From positions 5,267,001 through 5,331,000 of the forward strand of contig NZ_PKFQ01000001.1 of assembly GCF_002939475.1 (NCBI RefSeq): a stretch of 64,000 nt of DNA, read 5' to 3'. Source of the DNA: Streptomyces cinnamoneus (GTDB lineage: Bacteria; Actinomycetota; Actinomycetes; Streptomycetales; Streptomycetaceae). The translations under genes and the position numbers were made by a program. The notes beneath the pieces were generated by a model that saw only the letters and a list, made by a program, of their open reading frames with translations, did no database searches and was not told the origin of the DNA. Shown here piece after piece: positions 28,005-37,283 of this stretch. Positions within the stretch are counted from its first letter, which is position 1, and each line of letters starts with the position of its first letter.

Positions 28005-28802
28005 TCAGGGCTCCGTCCGCACCAGCGTGAAGACCGCCCCCTCCGGGTCCGCGACCGTCACCGCCGTGCCGGCCGACGTCCCGTGCGGGGCGTCGAGCAC
28101 GCGCCCGCCCAGCTCCGTGACCCGCCGGGCCGCGGCGGCGGGATCCGCCACCGCGAAGTACGTCATCCAGTGCGGACTGCGCAGCTCGGGCCCCACGCCC
28201 TTGATCGCGGCGACCGGTCGCCCCTTCACGTACAGCGTGTGCGTCTCCGCCCCGACCGAGCCGGTGGCCTTGGTCTCGTAGCCGAACAGGCCGCGGTAGA
28301 ACTTCAGCACGGTGGACGCCTCATGGGTCACCAGTTCGTGCCAGACGGGTGTGCCGGGCGTACCCACCCGCCGCGGACCGGGGAAGGCCTGCCCCTGCCA
28401 CACGCCGAAGAGCGCGCCCGCAGGGTCGGCCGCCAGGACGAGGCGGCCCGCCTCCTCGGCCGCCAGCGGGCCCACGCCGACCGTGCCGCCGGCGCAGTGG
28501 ATCCAGTCCGCGCACACATCCGCGTCGTCGCTCGCCAGATAGGTGGTCCACGCGCCCGCGAGTTGACGGTCCGGCGGCAGGCCCCCGATTCCGGCCACGT
28601 CGCGGCCGTCGAGCGTGGCCCGTACATACGGGCCCAGTTGGCGCGGGCCGGGGCTGTAGTACGACCAGCCGAACAGCCCGCTGTAGAACTCCTCGATGGC
28701 CTCCAGGTCGTGCACCAGCAGGCTGGTCCAGCAAGGAGTGCCCGGTGTGTGGCGCCGGGTCTCCTCCTCGCGCGGCTCGGAGGATCCCCATACCTCGGTC
28801 AT
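28005..28802 (-). CDS. Two-domain VOC (glyoxalase/bleomycin-resistance-like) protein
   Basis: This is a 265-residue protein with two tandem VOC modules, about residues 18-135 and 143-262. Each begins with a similar strand (TPCWTSLLVHDLEAIEEFYS and TPVWHELVTHEASTVLKFYR) and each has a FYxGLFG(W/Y) motif. Such duplicated VOC proteins include dioxygenases, isomerases and drug-binding proteins; metal ligands cannot be assigned with confidence here. Start ATG 28802 follows GAGGAGAG. It is divergent from the sulfurtransferase gene. Function unknown beyond family. Confidence 0.82.
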   Translation of the reverse strand: MTEVWGSSEPREEETRRHTPGTPCWTSLLVHDLEAIEEFYSGLFGWSYYSPGPRQLGPYVRATLDGRDVAGIGGLPPDRQLAGAWTTYLASDDADVCADWIHCAGGTVGVGPLAAEEAGRLVLAADPAGALFGVWQGQAFPGPRRVGTPGTPVWHELVTHEASTVLKFYRGLFGYETKATGSVGAETHTLYVKGRPVAAIKGVGPELRSPHWMTYFAVADPAAAARRVTELGGRVLDAPHGTSAGTAVTVADPEGAVFTLVRTEP

Positions 28803-28974
28803 CGTCACTCTCTCCTCGGGCCGACGTGCTCGGACCATCGTGGGTGGTTCCCGGGTTCCGGCAGGAGCATGCCCTAGTTCGCGTTCCGCATCGGTGACCG
28901 CGTCGTCGCCGTCCAGTATCGATCAGCATCGCGGCGTCTGGCCAGGGGGCCGTTCGGCGCAACGGCGACTACGT

Positions 28975-28980
28975 CAGGAT
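28975..28980 (+). promoter_or_regulatory. -10 element for a leaderless sulfurtransferase transcript
   Basis: CAGGAT ends 7 bases before ATG 28988; this supports ATG 28988 over the in-frame ATG at 28979, which overlaps the element itself. Confidence 0.5.
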
Positions 28981-28987
28981 GGGGGAC

Positions 28988-29827
28988 ATGGACGCCATCA
29001 TCAGCGCAACGCAATGGGCGAGCGAGTCGGCTGGGGAGCGGCCGCCGACCCTCCTGGACATCCGCTGGCAGCTCGGGGGACCGCCGGGACGGCCGGAGTA
29101 CGAGGCCGGGCACATCCCCGGGGCGGTGTACGTGGACCTCGACACGGAACTCGCGGGGCCGGCGGGGCGCCGGGGCCGTCATCCCCTGCCGGACACCGGG
29201 GAGTTCGGCGCCGCCATGCGCCGGGCGGGGGTGTGCGCGGACCGTCCGGTCGTCGTCTACGACGGCGGTCAGGGCTGGGCGGCCGCCCGTGCCTGGTGGT
29301 TGCTGCGCTGGGCGGGTCACCGGGACGTACGCGTCCTGGACGGCGGGCTCGCGGCGTGGACCGCGCGGGGCGGCGAACTGGCGTCCGGGGCGGCGAAGCC
29401 GGTGACGGAGGGCGACTTCACGCCGTCCCCCGGCGCGCTGCCGCTCCTGGACGCGGACGGTGCGGCGGCGCTGGCGCGCCGGGGCGTGCTGCTCGACGCG
29501 CGGGCGGGGGAGCGCTACCGCGGAGAGGTGGAACCGATCGACCCGGTCGCCGGCCACATCCCCGGTGCGGTCTCGGCGCCCACGACGGAGAACGTGACGG
29601 CTGACGGCCACTTCCGGCCGCCGGGCGAACTCGCCGGGCGGTTCGCCGCTCTGGGCGCGGTGCCCGGCGCGGAGGTCGGGGTCTACTGCGGCTCCGGGGT
29701 CTCCGGTGCGCACGAGGTGCTGGCGCTGGCGGTGGCGGGCGTTCCGGCGGCGCTGTACGCGGGGTCGTGGAGCGAGTGGTCGGCCGACCCGCAGCGTCCG
29801 GTGGCGACGGGGGCGCAGCCGGGCTGA
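28988..29827 (+). CDS. Rhodanese-type sulfurtransferase (thiosulfate or 3-mercaptopyruvate)
   Basis: This is a 279-residue cytoplasmic protein with two rhodanese domains. The inactive N-terminal domain carries YEAGHIPGAVYVDLDTEL and VVYDGGQGWAAARAWWLLRW. The catalytic C-terminal domain carries VAGHIPGAVSAPTTEN and the active-site loop YCGSGVSGAHEVLAL with nucleophilic Cys. The CGSGVSG loop is nearer to 3-mercaptopyruvate sulfurtransferases than to thiosulfate enzymes (CRKGVT), but specificity is not certain. Start ATG 28988 is chosen from the -10 position. Confidence 0.9.
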   Translation: MDAIISATQWASESAGERPPTLLDIRWQLGGPPGRPEYEAGHIPGAVYVDLDTELAGPAGRRGRHPLPDTGEFGAAMRRAGVCADRPVVVYDGGQGWAAARAWWLLRWAGHRDVRVLDGGLAAWTARGGELASGAAKPVTEGDFTPSPGALPLLDADGAAALARRGVLLDARAGERYRGEVEPIDPVAGHIPGAVSAPTTENVTADGHFRPPGELAGRFAALGAVPGAEVGVYCGSGVSGAHEVLALAVAGVPAALYAGSWSEWSADPQRPVATGAQPG

Positions 29828-29848
29828 CGCCCGGCCACGGCCCCGCCC

Positions 29849-30907
29849 TCAGTCCTGTTTCTTGCGGCGGGTGCCGAAGACGATCTCGTCCCAGCTGGGG
29901 ACCGCCGCGCGCCGGCCGGGGCGGACGCCGTCCGCCTCGGCCTGGCGGTCGGTGGTGCCGATCAGGCGGTCGCGGTGACCGGCCACCGAGCGCGGCATCA
30001 GCACGTCCGCGTACGCGGAGCCCGCGCTCGCTGCCGGAGCCGGCGGCTCCGCGACGTCGGCCTCCTCGGCCGCCGGGTCGGAGGCCGGCGGGGGGACCGT
30101 GGGCGTGGTGTCGGGGACGACCATGTCGCCCCGGAAGCTGGGCACCGCTTCGAGCAGGCTCGTCAGCGAGTCCCGCTCCTTCTCCCGGGGACCCGGGTCC
30201 TCCGGCGAGGAGGCCGCGGAGGGTACCTCCGCCTCGGTGGGAGCGGTCTGCCGGTCGGCCGACCGGTCCAGCGGCCGGTCGCGGGGCAGGCGGGCGATCC
30301 GCGGCACGAACGGGAAGCTGGGCTCGGGCGTGTCGTCGGTCTCGCCGATCAGCGCCCGCGCCTCGTCGTCCAGCGCCTGTACGATCCGGCGCGGCGGGTC
30401 GTACGTCCAGCTCGCCGCGCGCGGCTCACCGGAGGCGCGGTAGACGAGCAGGACCTCCCAGGTGCCGTCGTCGCGGCGCCAGGAGTCCCACTGCGCGGTG
30501 TCCTTGTCGGCTCCGCGCAGGACCAGGCGTTCCGCGACGGCCTCGCCGAGCGGTGGGCCGCCGGCGTTCTCGCCGGGGCGTCGTACGGGTGTCTTGCGGG
30601 CCCGCTCGGCCATGAAGGCGCGTTCGGCGAGCACGGGGCCCTCGAACCGCCGGACCCGCTCCACGGGGATGCCCGCGAGCTGCGCGACCTCCTCCGCCGA
30701 CGCTCCGGCCCGGATGCGGGCCTGGATGTCGCGGGGGCGGAGGTGGCTCTCCACCTCGATCTCGATCTGGCCGAGACGCGCACGGTCGTTGCGCACGGCG
30801 GCACGCAGCCGCTCGTCGATGGGAAGCGTGTACTCCGTGCTGTCCGCAGCTTTGAGCACCAGCCGTGTGCCGTCGTTGGAGACTGCCACGACACGCAGTT
30901 CGGGCAT
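29849..30907 (-). CDS. sepH: Cell division protein SepH (DUF3071)
   Basis: This is a 352-residue actinobacterial regulator of FtsZ assembly. The N-terminal DUF3071 domain begins MPELRVVAVSNDGTRLVLK and includes a helix-turn-helix-like segment, RPRDIQARIRAGASAEEVAQ followed by AGIPVERVRRFEGPVLAERA. A long disordered acidic and Pro-rich region follows residue ~200, ending in the conserved tail VPSWDEIVFGTRRKKQD. Start ATG 30907 is set by GGGAGG upstream; the longer frame has no family counterpart. SepH binds FtsZ directly and stimulates protofilament assembly at septa. It is divergent from a membrane protein gene at 31293. Confidence 0.93.
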   Translation of the reverse strand: MPELRVVAVSNDGTRLVLKAADSTEYTLPIDERLRAAVRNDRARLGQIEIEVESHLRPRDIQARIRAGASAEEVAQLAGIPVERVRRFEGPVLAERAFMAERARKTPVRRPGENAGGPPLGEAVAERLVLRGADKDTAQWDSWRRDDGTWEVLLVYRASGEPRAASWTYDPPRRIVQALDDEARALIGETDDTPEPSFPFVPRIARLPRDRPLDRSADRQTAPTEAEVPSAASSPEDPGPREKERDSLTSLLEAVPSFRGDMVVPDTTPTVPPPASDPAAEEADVAEPPAPAASAGSAYADVLMPRSVAGHRDRLIGTTDRQAEADGVRPGRRAAVPSWDEIVFGTRRKKQD

Positions 30908-31292
30908 GGGGACCTCCCGGGTGGTGCCTGCCGACGTCACCTGCGTCGCTGCTTCCGCTAGTCGAGTGTGGCCTGCCCGGGTAGCAGCCTGCCACAACAT
31001 TGCCGAGTTGACGGGGCGAGAGCCGCCCGGGCCCCTTTACCCGTTGGATCCGGGCGACCGGACGGGATGATTGGGGCCAGGGCTCGCCACAGTACTCCAT
31101 TCGGGCCACTGGGCGTGGATCGGCGCGCCAGCGAAGTTCACCGGGACAAGAGAGTTGAAATGCGCCCCTTGAGGGGGGTGCCTGTCCCTTGCGTGGTGAA
31201 GTTCACACAATCGCCTGATTCGGAACTGTTCGTTAGGCTCGAATGTCTCTTCTGGCTACAAGAGGGACTGAAGGGACCAACAGAGGCTGGAG
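30908..31292. promoter_or_regulatory. Divergent intergenic region, sepH / membrane protein
   Basis: No gene was found in 385 bases. Notable are a direct repeat GAAGTTCAC at 31133-31141 and 31198-31206, and similar ACAAGAG...GAA phrases near 31147-31159 and 31258-31271. GTTAGGCT near 31231-31238 could be a -10 for the rightward gene. The section 31120-31270 is markedly more A/T-rich than its surroundings, as expected for a promoter region. Confidence 0.4.
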
Positions 31293-32354
31293 ATGGACGA
31301 CAAAGGCGAAAGCGACGCAAAAACCAAGGGCAAGCGCCTTGACTTGAGTGTCGCGCAGGTCGCCGGCAGCGCCCTGGCGGCGGTGGTCGCCGCCCTCCTC
31401 GCGGGCAAACTCGGCGTCTACGGCACGGTGATCGGTGCCGGGGTCGTCAGTGTGGTGGCCACCACGGGTGGCACGCTTTTTCACCACCTGTTCAAGCGTA
31501 CGGGTGAACAGATCCGTGAGGTGACGGTCCAGGGGGAGCCCCGGCTCCGCCAGGTTCCGCTGCGCGAGGCCGGCCGTGCCGTCGGCCGCGCACGCGCCGG
31601 CGGCGCTGCTGCGGCCGCCTCGCCCGACGCGGCGGCGCGGGGTCACCGTGCCGCTCCGGACCGTGCGCGCCTCGACGAGACGCGCATGCTGCCGACGGCC
31701 GAGGATGCGACGCGACGTCTGCACCAGGCGTCCCAGCCGGGCGCAAGCCCGGCGCAATCAGAGGCGCACGCCGGTGCATACACCGGCGCGCATGATCACG
31801 CACGCTTCGACGCGTATCCCGGCGACTACTCCGAGGAGTATTCGCACGGCACGACCCACGGCACCCGGCTGCGCGGCTGGAAGCGGCCGCTGCTGGCCGC
31901 CGGGGCCGTCTTCGTCCTGGCGATGGGCACGGTGACGGCCGTGGAGCTGGTCTCCGGATCCAGCGCGGACGGCAGCAAGGACGGCACGACGGTCAGCCGC
32001 CTGTTCCAGCCGGACAAGCAGGAGGAGAAGCAGGACCCGCCCTCGCACACGCCCGGTCCGCACCACTCGCCCGGCGGCGGCCAGGAGCCCGGCGACGAGC
32101 CGACGCCCACCCCCGGCGCCTCGCGGCCCGGCGGCGGGGCGGACGGGCGGTCCCCGAGCCCCGGGCCCTCCTCGTCCTCCGGCGGCGGCTCCCAGCAGTC
32201 GCCGGGTCCGACGCCCGCCCCCAGCGGGTCGCCGGACGGCGGCAAGGGCACCGACGAGGGCAAGGGCGGCCCGTCCGGCGCCCCGGCGACCGGGTCCGCC
32301 CCGCCGCCGCAGGGCCAGAACGCCGCGGCGGGCACGGGTACCACCACCTCCTAG
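31293..32354 (+). CDS. Membrane protein with Pro/Gly/Ser-rich C-terminal tail, unknown function
   Basis: This is a 353-residue protein I do not recognise as a named family. Residues ~20-65 form two hydrophobic segments with many Gly and Val (VAGSALAAVVAALLAGKLGV and VIGAGVVSVVATTGGTLFHH). A third helix near residues 195-215 (RPLLAAGAVFVLAMGTVTAV) carries the chain back across the membrane. The last ~125 residues are low-complexity Pro/Gly/Ser/Thr, probably extracytoplasmic and wall-spanning. Start ATG 31293 follows GGCTGGAG. It neighbours sepH divergently, so a role in envelope or division is a thought only. Confidence 0.75.
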   Translation: MDDKGESDAKTKGKRLDLSVAQVAGSALAAVVAALLAGKLGVYGTVIGAGVVSVVATTGGTLFHHLFKRTGEQIREVTVQGEPRLRQVPLREAGRAVGRARAGGAAAAASPDAAARGHRAAPDRARLDETRMLPTAEDATRRLHQASQPGASPAQSEAHAGAYTGAHDHARFDAYPGDYSEEYSHGTTHGTRLRGWKRPLLAAGAVFVLAMGTVTAVELVSGSSADGSKDGTTVSRLFQPDKQEEKQDPPSHTPGPHHSPGGGQEPGDEPTPTPGASRPGGGADGRSPSPGPSSSSGGGSQQSPGPTPAPSGSPDGGKGTDEGKGGPSGAPATGSAPPPQGQNAAAGTGTTTS

Positions 32355-32356
32355 GG

Positions 32357-32381
32357 GCGCCCGGACCCGCGGGCCGGGCGC
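32357..32381. terminator. Bidirectional hairpin between convergent genes
   Basis: GCGCCCGG at 32357-32364 pairs with CCGGGCGC at 32374-32381; the loop contains the self-complementary CCCGCGGG. It begins 3 bases after the membrane protein stop and lies 5 bases from the end of the oxidase gene on the other strand. Confidence 0.75.
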
Positions 32382-32385
32382 GGGG

Positions 32386-33711
32386 TCACTCGCCCAGGAC
32401 GCGCCGCAGGTAGTCGTTGCCGAAGACGCGGTGCGGGTCCAGCCGGTCCCGCACCGCGGCGAACTCCCCGAAGCGGGGGTAGACCCCGGCCAGGTACTCC
32501 GCGTCGCGGCTGTGCAGCTTGCCCCAGTGGGGCCGGCCCCCGTGGGCCAGCATGATCTGCTCGGCGGCGGTGAAGTACGCCCGGTGCGGAGTGCCCCGGT
32601 ACATGTGCACCGCGATGTAGGCGGTGTCCCGCCCGGAGGCGGTGGACAGCGGGATGTCGTCCGCCGGGGCGGTCCGGACCTCCACGGGGAAGCCGATCCG
32701 CAGTCCCTTGCGTTCGATCATCGCCCGCAGCTCCCGCAGAGCCGCCGTGGCCGCGGCCCGCGGCAGGGCGTACTCCATCTCCAGGAAGCGGACCCTGCGG
32801 GGGCTGGTGAAGACCCTGTGCGGCACGTCCGTGTAGGTGCGGGCCGACAGGGCGCGGCTGGAGAGCCTGGCGATGCCGGGGACGGCGGCGGGCACGGCCC
32901 GGCCGAGCGCGCACACGGCCCCGAACAGCCCGTTGGAGAGCAGTTCGTCCTCCACCCAGGCGCTGACGCGGCCGGCCGGCGCGGCGGGGCCGGCGCTGCG
33001 GTTGTTGCGCTTGGTGGTGCAGCTGTCGGTGTGGGGGAACCAGTAGAACTCGAAGTGCTCGTTTTCGGCGACCAGTTGTTCGAATTCGCTCGTCACCCGG
33101 CCGAAGGGCATCGGCTCCTCCCGGGCCCTGAGCAGGAACTCCGGCTCCACCGCGAAGGTGAGGGCGGTGATCACGCCCAGCGCGCCGAGCCCCACCCGGG
33201 CCGCGGCGAAGACGTCCGGGTTCTCGACCGCCGAGCAGGTGAGCACCGAGCCGTCGGCCGTCACCAGCTCCAGGCCGCGGAGCTGGGCGGCGATCGCCCC
33301 CGAGTCGCGGCCCGTGCCGTGGGTGCCGGTGCTGACGGCCCCGGAGACCGTCTGCTCCATGATGTCGCCCATGTTCGTCAGCGACAGGCCGCGGGCGGAC
33401 AACGTCTCGTTCAGCCGCCGGAGCGTGGTGCCCGCGGCGACCGTGACCGTACCGGCGTCGCGGTCGACCGCCCGGACGCCCGTCAGCCGCTCGGGCCGTA
33501 TCAGCAGGCCGTCCGTGGCGGCGGCGGTGGTGAAGGAGTGGCCGGTGCCCACGGCCTTCACCTTCAGGCCGTCCGCGGCGGCCCGGGCGACCGCCTCCGC
33601 CAGCTCCTCCGTCGTGGCCGGGGCGACGGTCCCCGCCGGCCGGACCGTGACGTTCCCCGCCCAGTTACGCCATGCACCGCTCGCTCGCGCCGTCCGTGTC
33701 GTCGCCGTCAT
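32386..33711 (-). CDS. FAD-linked sugar-1,4-lactone oxidase (D-arabinono-1,4-lactone oxidase family)
   Basis: This is a 441-residue VAO-type flavoprotein, the family of D-arabinono-, gulono- and xylitol/alditol oxidases. The FAD-binding N-terminal domain shows VKAVGTGHSFTTAAATDGLL and LTNMGDIMEQTVSGAVSTGTHG. The C-terminal ALO domain shows the conserved HGGRPHWGKLH near the end. Whether flavin is covalent is uncertain: covalent members have a His where this protein has GTGHSF. Start ATG 33711 overlaps the upstream MFS gene by 47 bases, so both are probably cotranscribed. Substrate unknown. Confidence 0.87.
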   Translation of the reverse strand: MTATTRTARASGAWRNWAGNVTVRPAGTVAPATTEELAEAVARAAADGLKVKAVGTGHSFTTAAATDGLLIRPERLTGVRAVDRDAGTVTVAAGTTLRRLNETLSARGLSLTNMGDIMEQTVSGAVSTGTHGTGRDSGAIAAQLRGLELVTADGSVLTCSAVENPDVFAAARVGLGALGVITALTFAVEPEFLLRAREEPMPFGRVTSEFEQLVAENEHFEFYWFPHTDSCTTKRNNRSAGPAAPAGRVSAWVEDELLSNGLFGAVCALGRAVPAAVPGIARLSSRALSARTYTDVPHRVFTSPRRVRFLEMEYALPRAAATAALRELRAMIERKGLRIGFPVEVRTAPADDIPLSTASGRDTAYIAVHMYRGTPHRAYFTAAEQIMLAHGGRPHWGKLHSRDAEYLAGVYPRFGEFAAVRDRLDPHRVFGNDYLRRVLGE

Positions 33712-34915
33712 CCCTGACAACCCCCACCCGCTCAGGCGCCGGCCGGAGCCGGCGGTACCCGAGGAACGCGCCGGCGGCCGCGAGCACTCCCGCCGCGCCG
33801 GGCACCGTGTACCCCGCTGCGGCACCGGAGGCGTCCACCACCCAGCCGGCGGCGGACGAGCCCAGCGCCACGCCGACCGCGAGCCCGGTGCTCGTCCAGG
33901 TCATGCCCTCGGTCAGCTTCGCGCGCGGTACGTACTGCTCGACGAGGGCCATGGTGGTGACCATCGTCGGCGCGATGGACAGGCCCGCGACAAAGAGCGC
34001 CACGGCCAGGAACGGCAGGTTCCCGACCAGTTGGAGGGGGATCATACTCACGGCCATCGCACACACGCCCAGAACCCAGCGGCGGGCGGGATCGCCCTTC
34101 AGGTGCAGCAGCCCGAAGACGGCCCCCGCCAGGCAGGACCCCAGCGCGTACACGGCCAGCACCAGGCTCGACGCGGCCTTGTGGCCCTGCTCCTCGGCGA
34201 AGGCCACGGTCACGACGTCCACCGCGCCGAAGATGGCGCCCGTGGCCACGAAGGTCACCACCAGCACCTGGAGCCCCGGCGAGCGGAGCGCGGAACCACC
34301 GCCGTGGTCCGCGCGCGGCCGCGGCACGGGCTCCGTGGCCCGCTGCGACGTCAGCCAGAACACCCCGGCCGCCAGGAAGCAGCCGGCCAGCAGCGGGCCC
34401 GCCTCGGGGAACCACGCCGTGGACAGCCCGATCGACAGGATCGGCCCGACGATGAAGACCACCTCGTCGATCACCGACTCGGCGGAGTACGCCGTGTGCA
34501 GTTCCCGCGGGGAGCCCTCGTACAGCGCCGCCCACCGGGCCCGCACCATGGCGCCGACGCTCGGCACGCAGCCCGTGACCGCGGCGAAGACGAAGAGCGT
34601 CCAGTCCGGCCAGCGCTGCTGCGCGCTGAGCAGCAGCCCCGCCACGGCGACGAGCGCGATCACCGTCGCCGGGCGGACCACCCGGCGCTGTCCGTACCGG
34701 TCGACCAGCCGCGAGATCTGCGGGCCCACGGCGGCGGCCGAGATTGCGAGCGTCGCGGAGACGGCGCCGGCCAGCCCGTACCGGCCGGTGATCTGCGAGA
34801 TCATCGTGACGATGCCGATGCCCAGCATGGACAGCGGCATCCGGCCGAGGAAGCCGGCCGCGGAGAAGCCCTTGGCGCCGGGAACGGCGAACACCGCACG
34901 GTACGGACTGGACAA
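33665..34915 (-). CDS. MFS transporter
   Basis: This is a 416-residue major facilitator with about 12 hydrophobic helices. Short loops such as LVDRYGQRRVVRPAT, between helices 2 and 3, are the family's motif A. The TTG start at 34915 has GGGAG 7 bases upstream. The C-terminus (GVVRDDGDDTDGASERCMA) is hydrophilic and overlaps the start of the lactone oxidase gene by 47 bases in another frame. It is likely a drug or metabolite exporter; substrate not evident. Confidence 0.85.
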   Translation of the reverse strand: MSSPYRAVFAVPGAKGFSAAGFLGRMPLSMLGIGIVTMISQITGRYGLAGAVSATLAISAAAVGPQISRLVDRYGQRRVVRPATVIALVAVAGLLLSAQQRWPDWTLFVFAAVTGCVPSVGAMVRARWAALYEGSPRELHTAYSAESVIDEVVFIVGPILSIGLSTAWFPEAGPLLAGCFLAAGVFWLTSQRATEPVPRPRADHGGGSALRSPGLQVLVVTFVATGAIFGAVDVVTVAFAEEQGHKAASSLVLAVYALGSCLAGAVFGLLHLKGDPARRWVLGVCAMAVSMIPLQLVGNLPFLAVALFVAGLSIAPTMVTTMALVEQYVPRAKLTEGMTWTSTGLAVGVALGSSAAGWVVDASGAAAGYTVPGAAGVLAAAGAFLGYRRLRPAPERVGVVRDDGDDTDGASERCMA

Positions 34916-35046
34916 CGACGGCTCCCAGCGGGTCGGGACGAGGGGATGGGGACGAGGGTGCCGTAAGGGATGTAGGTGGCTGATACAGCTTACGGGGGCA
35001 CATGCGTGCGGCGCACCGGCATTTCCTGACTGTCAGTGGCTGGTGG

Positions 35047-35052
35047 CAGGAT
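35047..35052 (+). promoter_or_regulatory. -10 element for a leaderless ferrochelatase transcript
   Basis: CAGGAT ends 7 bases before ATG 35060; no ribosome site lies between. Confidence 0.5.
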
Positions 35053-35059
35053 CGGACGC

Positions 35060-36187
35060 ATGTCGGATCAGCCAGCCCACGCCCCCTACGACGCCCTGCT
35101 GTTGCTCTCCTTCGGCGGGCCCGAGGGTCCGGACGACGTGGTCCCGTTCCTGGAGAACGTGACCCGTGGCCGCGGCATCCCCCGCGAGCGGCTCCAGGAG
35201 GTCGGGCAGCACTACTTCCTCTTCGGCGGCGTCAGCCCGATCAACGGCCAGAACCGCGAGCTGCTGGCCGCGCTGCGCGCCGAGTTCGCCGCCCACGGCA
35301 CGGACCTGCCCGTCTACTGGGGCAACCGCAACTGGGCGCCGTACCTGACCGACACCCTGCGCCAGCTCGTGGCCGACGGGCACCGCCGCGTCCTGACCCT
35401 GGCCACCAGCGCCTACGCCTCCTACTCCGGCTGCCGGCAGTACCGCGAGAACCTGGCCGACGCGCTGGCCGCGCTGGAGGCCGAGGGGCTGCCCCTGCCG
35501 CGCGTCGACAAGCTGCGCCACTACTTCAACCACCCCGGCTTCGTGCGCCCCATGGTCGACGCGACCCTCGCCGCGCTCGCCGAGCTGCCCGAGGAGGCCC
35601 GGCAGGGGGCCCACCTCGCCTTCACCACGCACTCCATCCCCACGGCCGCCGCGGACGCCTCCGGTCCGGCCGGGGACCACGGCGACGGCGGCGCGTACGT
35701 CGCCGAGCACCTGGACGTCGCCCGCCTGATCGCCGACGCCGTGCGCGCGGAGACCGGCGTCGAGCGGCCCTGGCGCCTGGTCTACCAGTCGCGCAGCGGC
35801 GCGCCGCACGTCCCCTGGCTCGAGCCCGACGTCTGCGACCACCTGGAGGCCGTCCGGGCCGAGGGCGCGAGCGGCGTCGTCATGGTGCCGATCGGCTTCG
35901 TCTCGGACCACATGGAGGTCAAGTACGACCTCGACACCGAGGCCACGGCCAAGGCGGCCGAGCTGGGCCTGCCGGTGGCGCGGGCCGCCACGGTGGGGGC
36001 CGACCCCCGCTTCGCCGCCGCCGTCCGCGAGCTGGTGCTGGAGCGCGCCGCGAGCGAGCGCGGCGAGCGGCCCGAGCGCTGCGCGCTGGGCGCCCTCGGC
36101 CCCTCCCACGACCGGTGCCCCGTCGGCTGCTGCCCGGCACGGTCCCCCCGCCCGGCCGCCGCCGGCGCCGACAGCCCGTACGCGTAA
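35060..36187 (+). CDS. hemH: Ferrochelatase / coproporphyrin ferrochelatase with [2Fe-2S] cysteines
   Basis: This is a 375-residue enzyme inserting iron into porphyrin; the actinobacterial branch (CpfC) acts on coproporphyrin III. Conserved segments are [20 protein letters not shown], the active-site His in [11 protein letters not shown], and [20 protein letters not shown]. Cysteines suited to the actinobacterial [2Fe-2S] cluster are present: one in [11 protein letters not shown] and three near the C-terminus in [11 protein letters not shown], with another in RCALGALG. Start ATG 35060 appears leaderless. An IMPase-like gene follows 14 bases later, probably in the same operon. Confidence 0.93.
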   Translation: MSDQPAHAPYDALLLLSFGGPEGPDDVVPFLENVTRGRGIPRERLQEVGQHYFLFGGVSPINGQNRELLAALRAEFAAHGTDLPVYWGNRNWAPYLTDTLRQLVADGHRRVLTLATSAYASYSGCRQYRENLADALAALEAEGLPLPRVDKLRHYFNHPGFVRPMVDATLAALAELPEEARQGAHLAFTTHSIPTAAADASGPAGDHGDGGAYVAEHLDVARLIADAVRAETGVERPWRLVYQSRSGAPHVPWLEPDVCDHLEAVRAEGASGVVMVPIGFVSDHMEVKYDLDTEATAKAAELGLPVARAATVGADPRFAAAVRELVLERAASERGERPERCALGALGPSHDRCPVGCCPARSPRPAAAGADSPYA

Positions 36188-36201
36188 GGAGACCCCACCC
36201 C

Positions 36202-37014
36202 GTGAACGACACCCTGAAGGCCGAACTGAAGGCCGAACTGCTGGCCGTGGCCCTCGAAGCGGCCGAGCGCGCCGGCACCCTGCTGCGCGACGGCCGCCCC
36301 GCCGACCTGGGCGTGGCCGCCACGAAGACCAGCCCCATCGACGTCGTCACCGAGATGGACATCGCCGCCGAGAAGCTGATCACCGGCTTCCTCGCCGAGC
36401 GCCGCCCCGCCGACGGCCTGCTGGGGGAGGAGGGCGCCAGCAGCGAGGGGTCCAGCGGGGTGCGGTGGGTGATCGACCCGATCGACGGCACCGTCAACTA
36501 CCTCTACGGACTGCCCTCCTGGGCGGTGTCCATCGCCGCCGAGATCGACGGCGAGGCGGTCGTGGGGGTCGTCGCCGCGCCGATGCGCGGGGAGACCTAT
36601 CGCGCGGTGCTCGGCGAGGGGGCCTTCGCCGGGGACCGGCGACTGGCCGTGCGGCCCACGCCCGCGCTGGAGCAGGCGCTCATCGGCACCGGCTTCGGCT
36701 ATCTGACCGCCCGGCGGGCCGCTCAGGCGGAGGTGCTGCGCTCCCTGCTGCCCGAGGTGCGCGACATCCGGCGCGGCGGGTCGGCGGCGATCGATCTCTG
36801 TGACGTGGCCTGCGGCCGCCTCGACGGGTACTACGAGCGCGGGCTCAACCCCTGGGACTTCGCGGCGGGCGCGCTGATCGCGCGCGAGGCCGGCGCCCTC
36901 ACCGGCGGCCGGCCCGGGGAGCCCGCGTCCGGCGAGCTGACGGTGGCGGCGCCGCAGGGCCTCTTCGCGCCGCTCCAGGCCCGCCTGGAGGATCTGGGGG
37001 CCTGGCACGACTAG
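36202..37014 (+). CDS. Inositol monophosphatase-family phosphatase
   Basis: This is a 270-residue Mg-dependent phosphatase. Metal-binding motifs are seen in order: LLGEEG (Glu), WVIDPIDGTVNYLYGLPSWA (motif A) and ERGLNPWDFAAGALIAREAG (motif B). Start GTG 36202 follows AAGGAGACC at a good distance. Streptomyces members include inositol-1-phosphatases for phosphatidylinositol and mycothiol synthesis and histidinol phosphatases; the sequence does not separate these. Probably cotranscribed with hemH. Confidence 0.9.
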   Translation: MNDTLKAELKAELLAVALEAAERAGTLLRDGRPADLGVAATKTSPIDVVTEMDIAAEKLITGFLAERRPADGLLGEEGASSEGSSGVRWVIDPIDGTVNYLYGLPSWAVSIAAEIDGEAVVGVVAAPMRGETYRAVLGEGAFAGDRRLAVRPTPALEQALIGTGFGYLTARRAAQAEVLRSLLPEVRDIRRGGSAAIDLCDVACGRLDGYYERGLNPWDFAAGALIAREAGALTGGRPGEPASGELTVAAPQGLFAPLQARLEDLGAWHD

Positions 37015-37069
37015 GACACGACTGGGGCGCGGCCAGGGCGGCCGCAGCGTCCGTACACGTACACGCACG

Positions 37070-37100
37070 GGTGCCCCGGCGCGGATCGCGCCGGGGCACC
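37070..37100. terminator. Hairpin between the IMPase gene and a convergent small ORF
   Basis: A 14-bp perfect stem (37070-37083 with 37087-37100) closes a 3-base loop. It sits 56 bases after the IMPase stop and 16 bases from the end of the reverse-strand gene, so it can serve both. Confidence 0.85.
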
Positions 37101-37115
37101 GTCGTGCGGGGAGGG

Positions 37116-37283
37116 TCAGGCCGCGCTGATGTGCACGCCGTGCTCGGCGGCCAGGCGGTGGAGGTCCTCCAGCTCCGCCTGCTCGACGTCGGCGAGAAAG
37201 TCGTCGCCCGTCCGGCGGGCGTGGTCGAGGTCGGACCGGGTGCTCTCTATGCGCTGCAGAATGCCGGCGGTGAACGCGTCCAT
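37116..37283 (-). CDS. Small hypothetical protein (55 aa)
   Basis: This is a 55-residue helical, charged protein beginning MDAFTAGILQRIESTRSDLD and ending EHGVHISAA. No membrane segment or known motif is seen. Start ATG 37283 has GAGGGGG 9 bases upstream. Codon use and a hairpin at its 3' side support a real gene. The acidic/basic heptad pattern (ESTRSDLDHARRTGDDFLAD) suggests a short coiled coil or helical hairpin. Function unknown. Confidence 0.72.
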   Translation of the reverse strand: MDAFTAGILQRIESTRSDLDHARRTGDDFLADVEQAELEDLHRLAAEHGVHISAA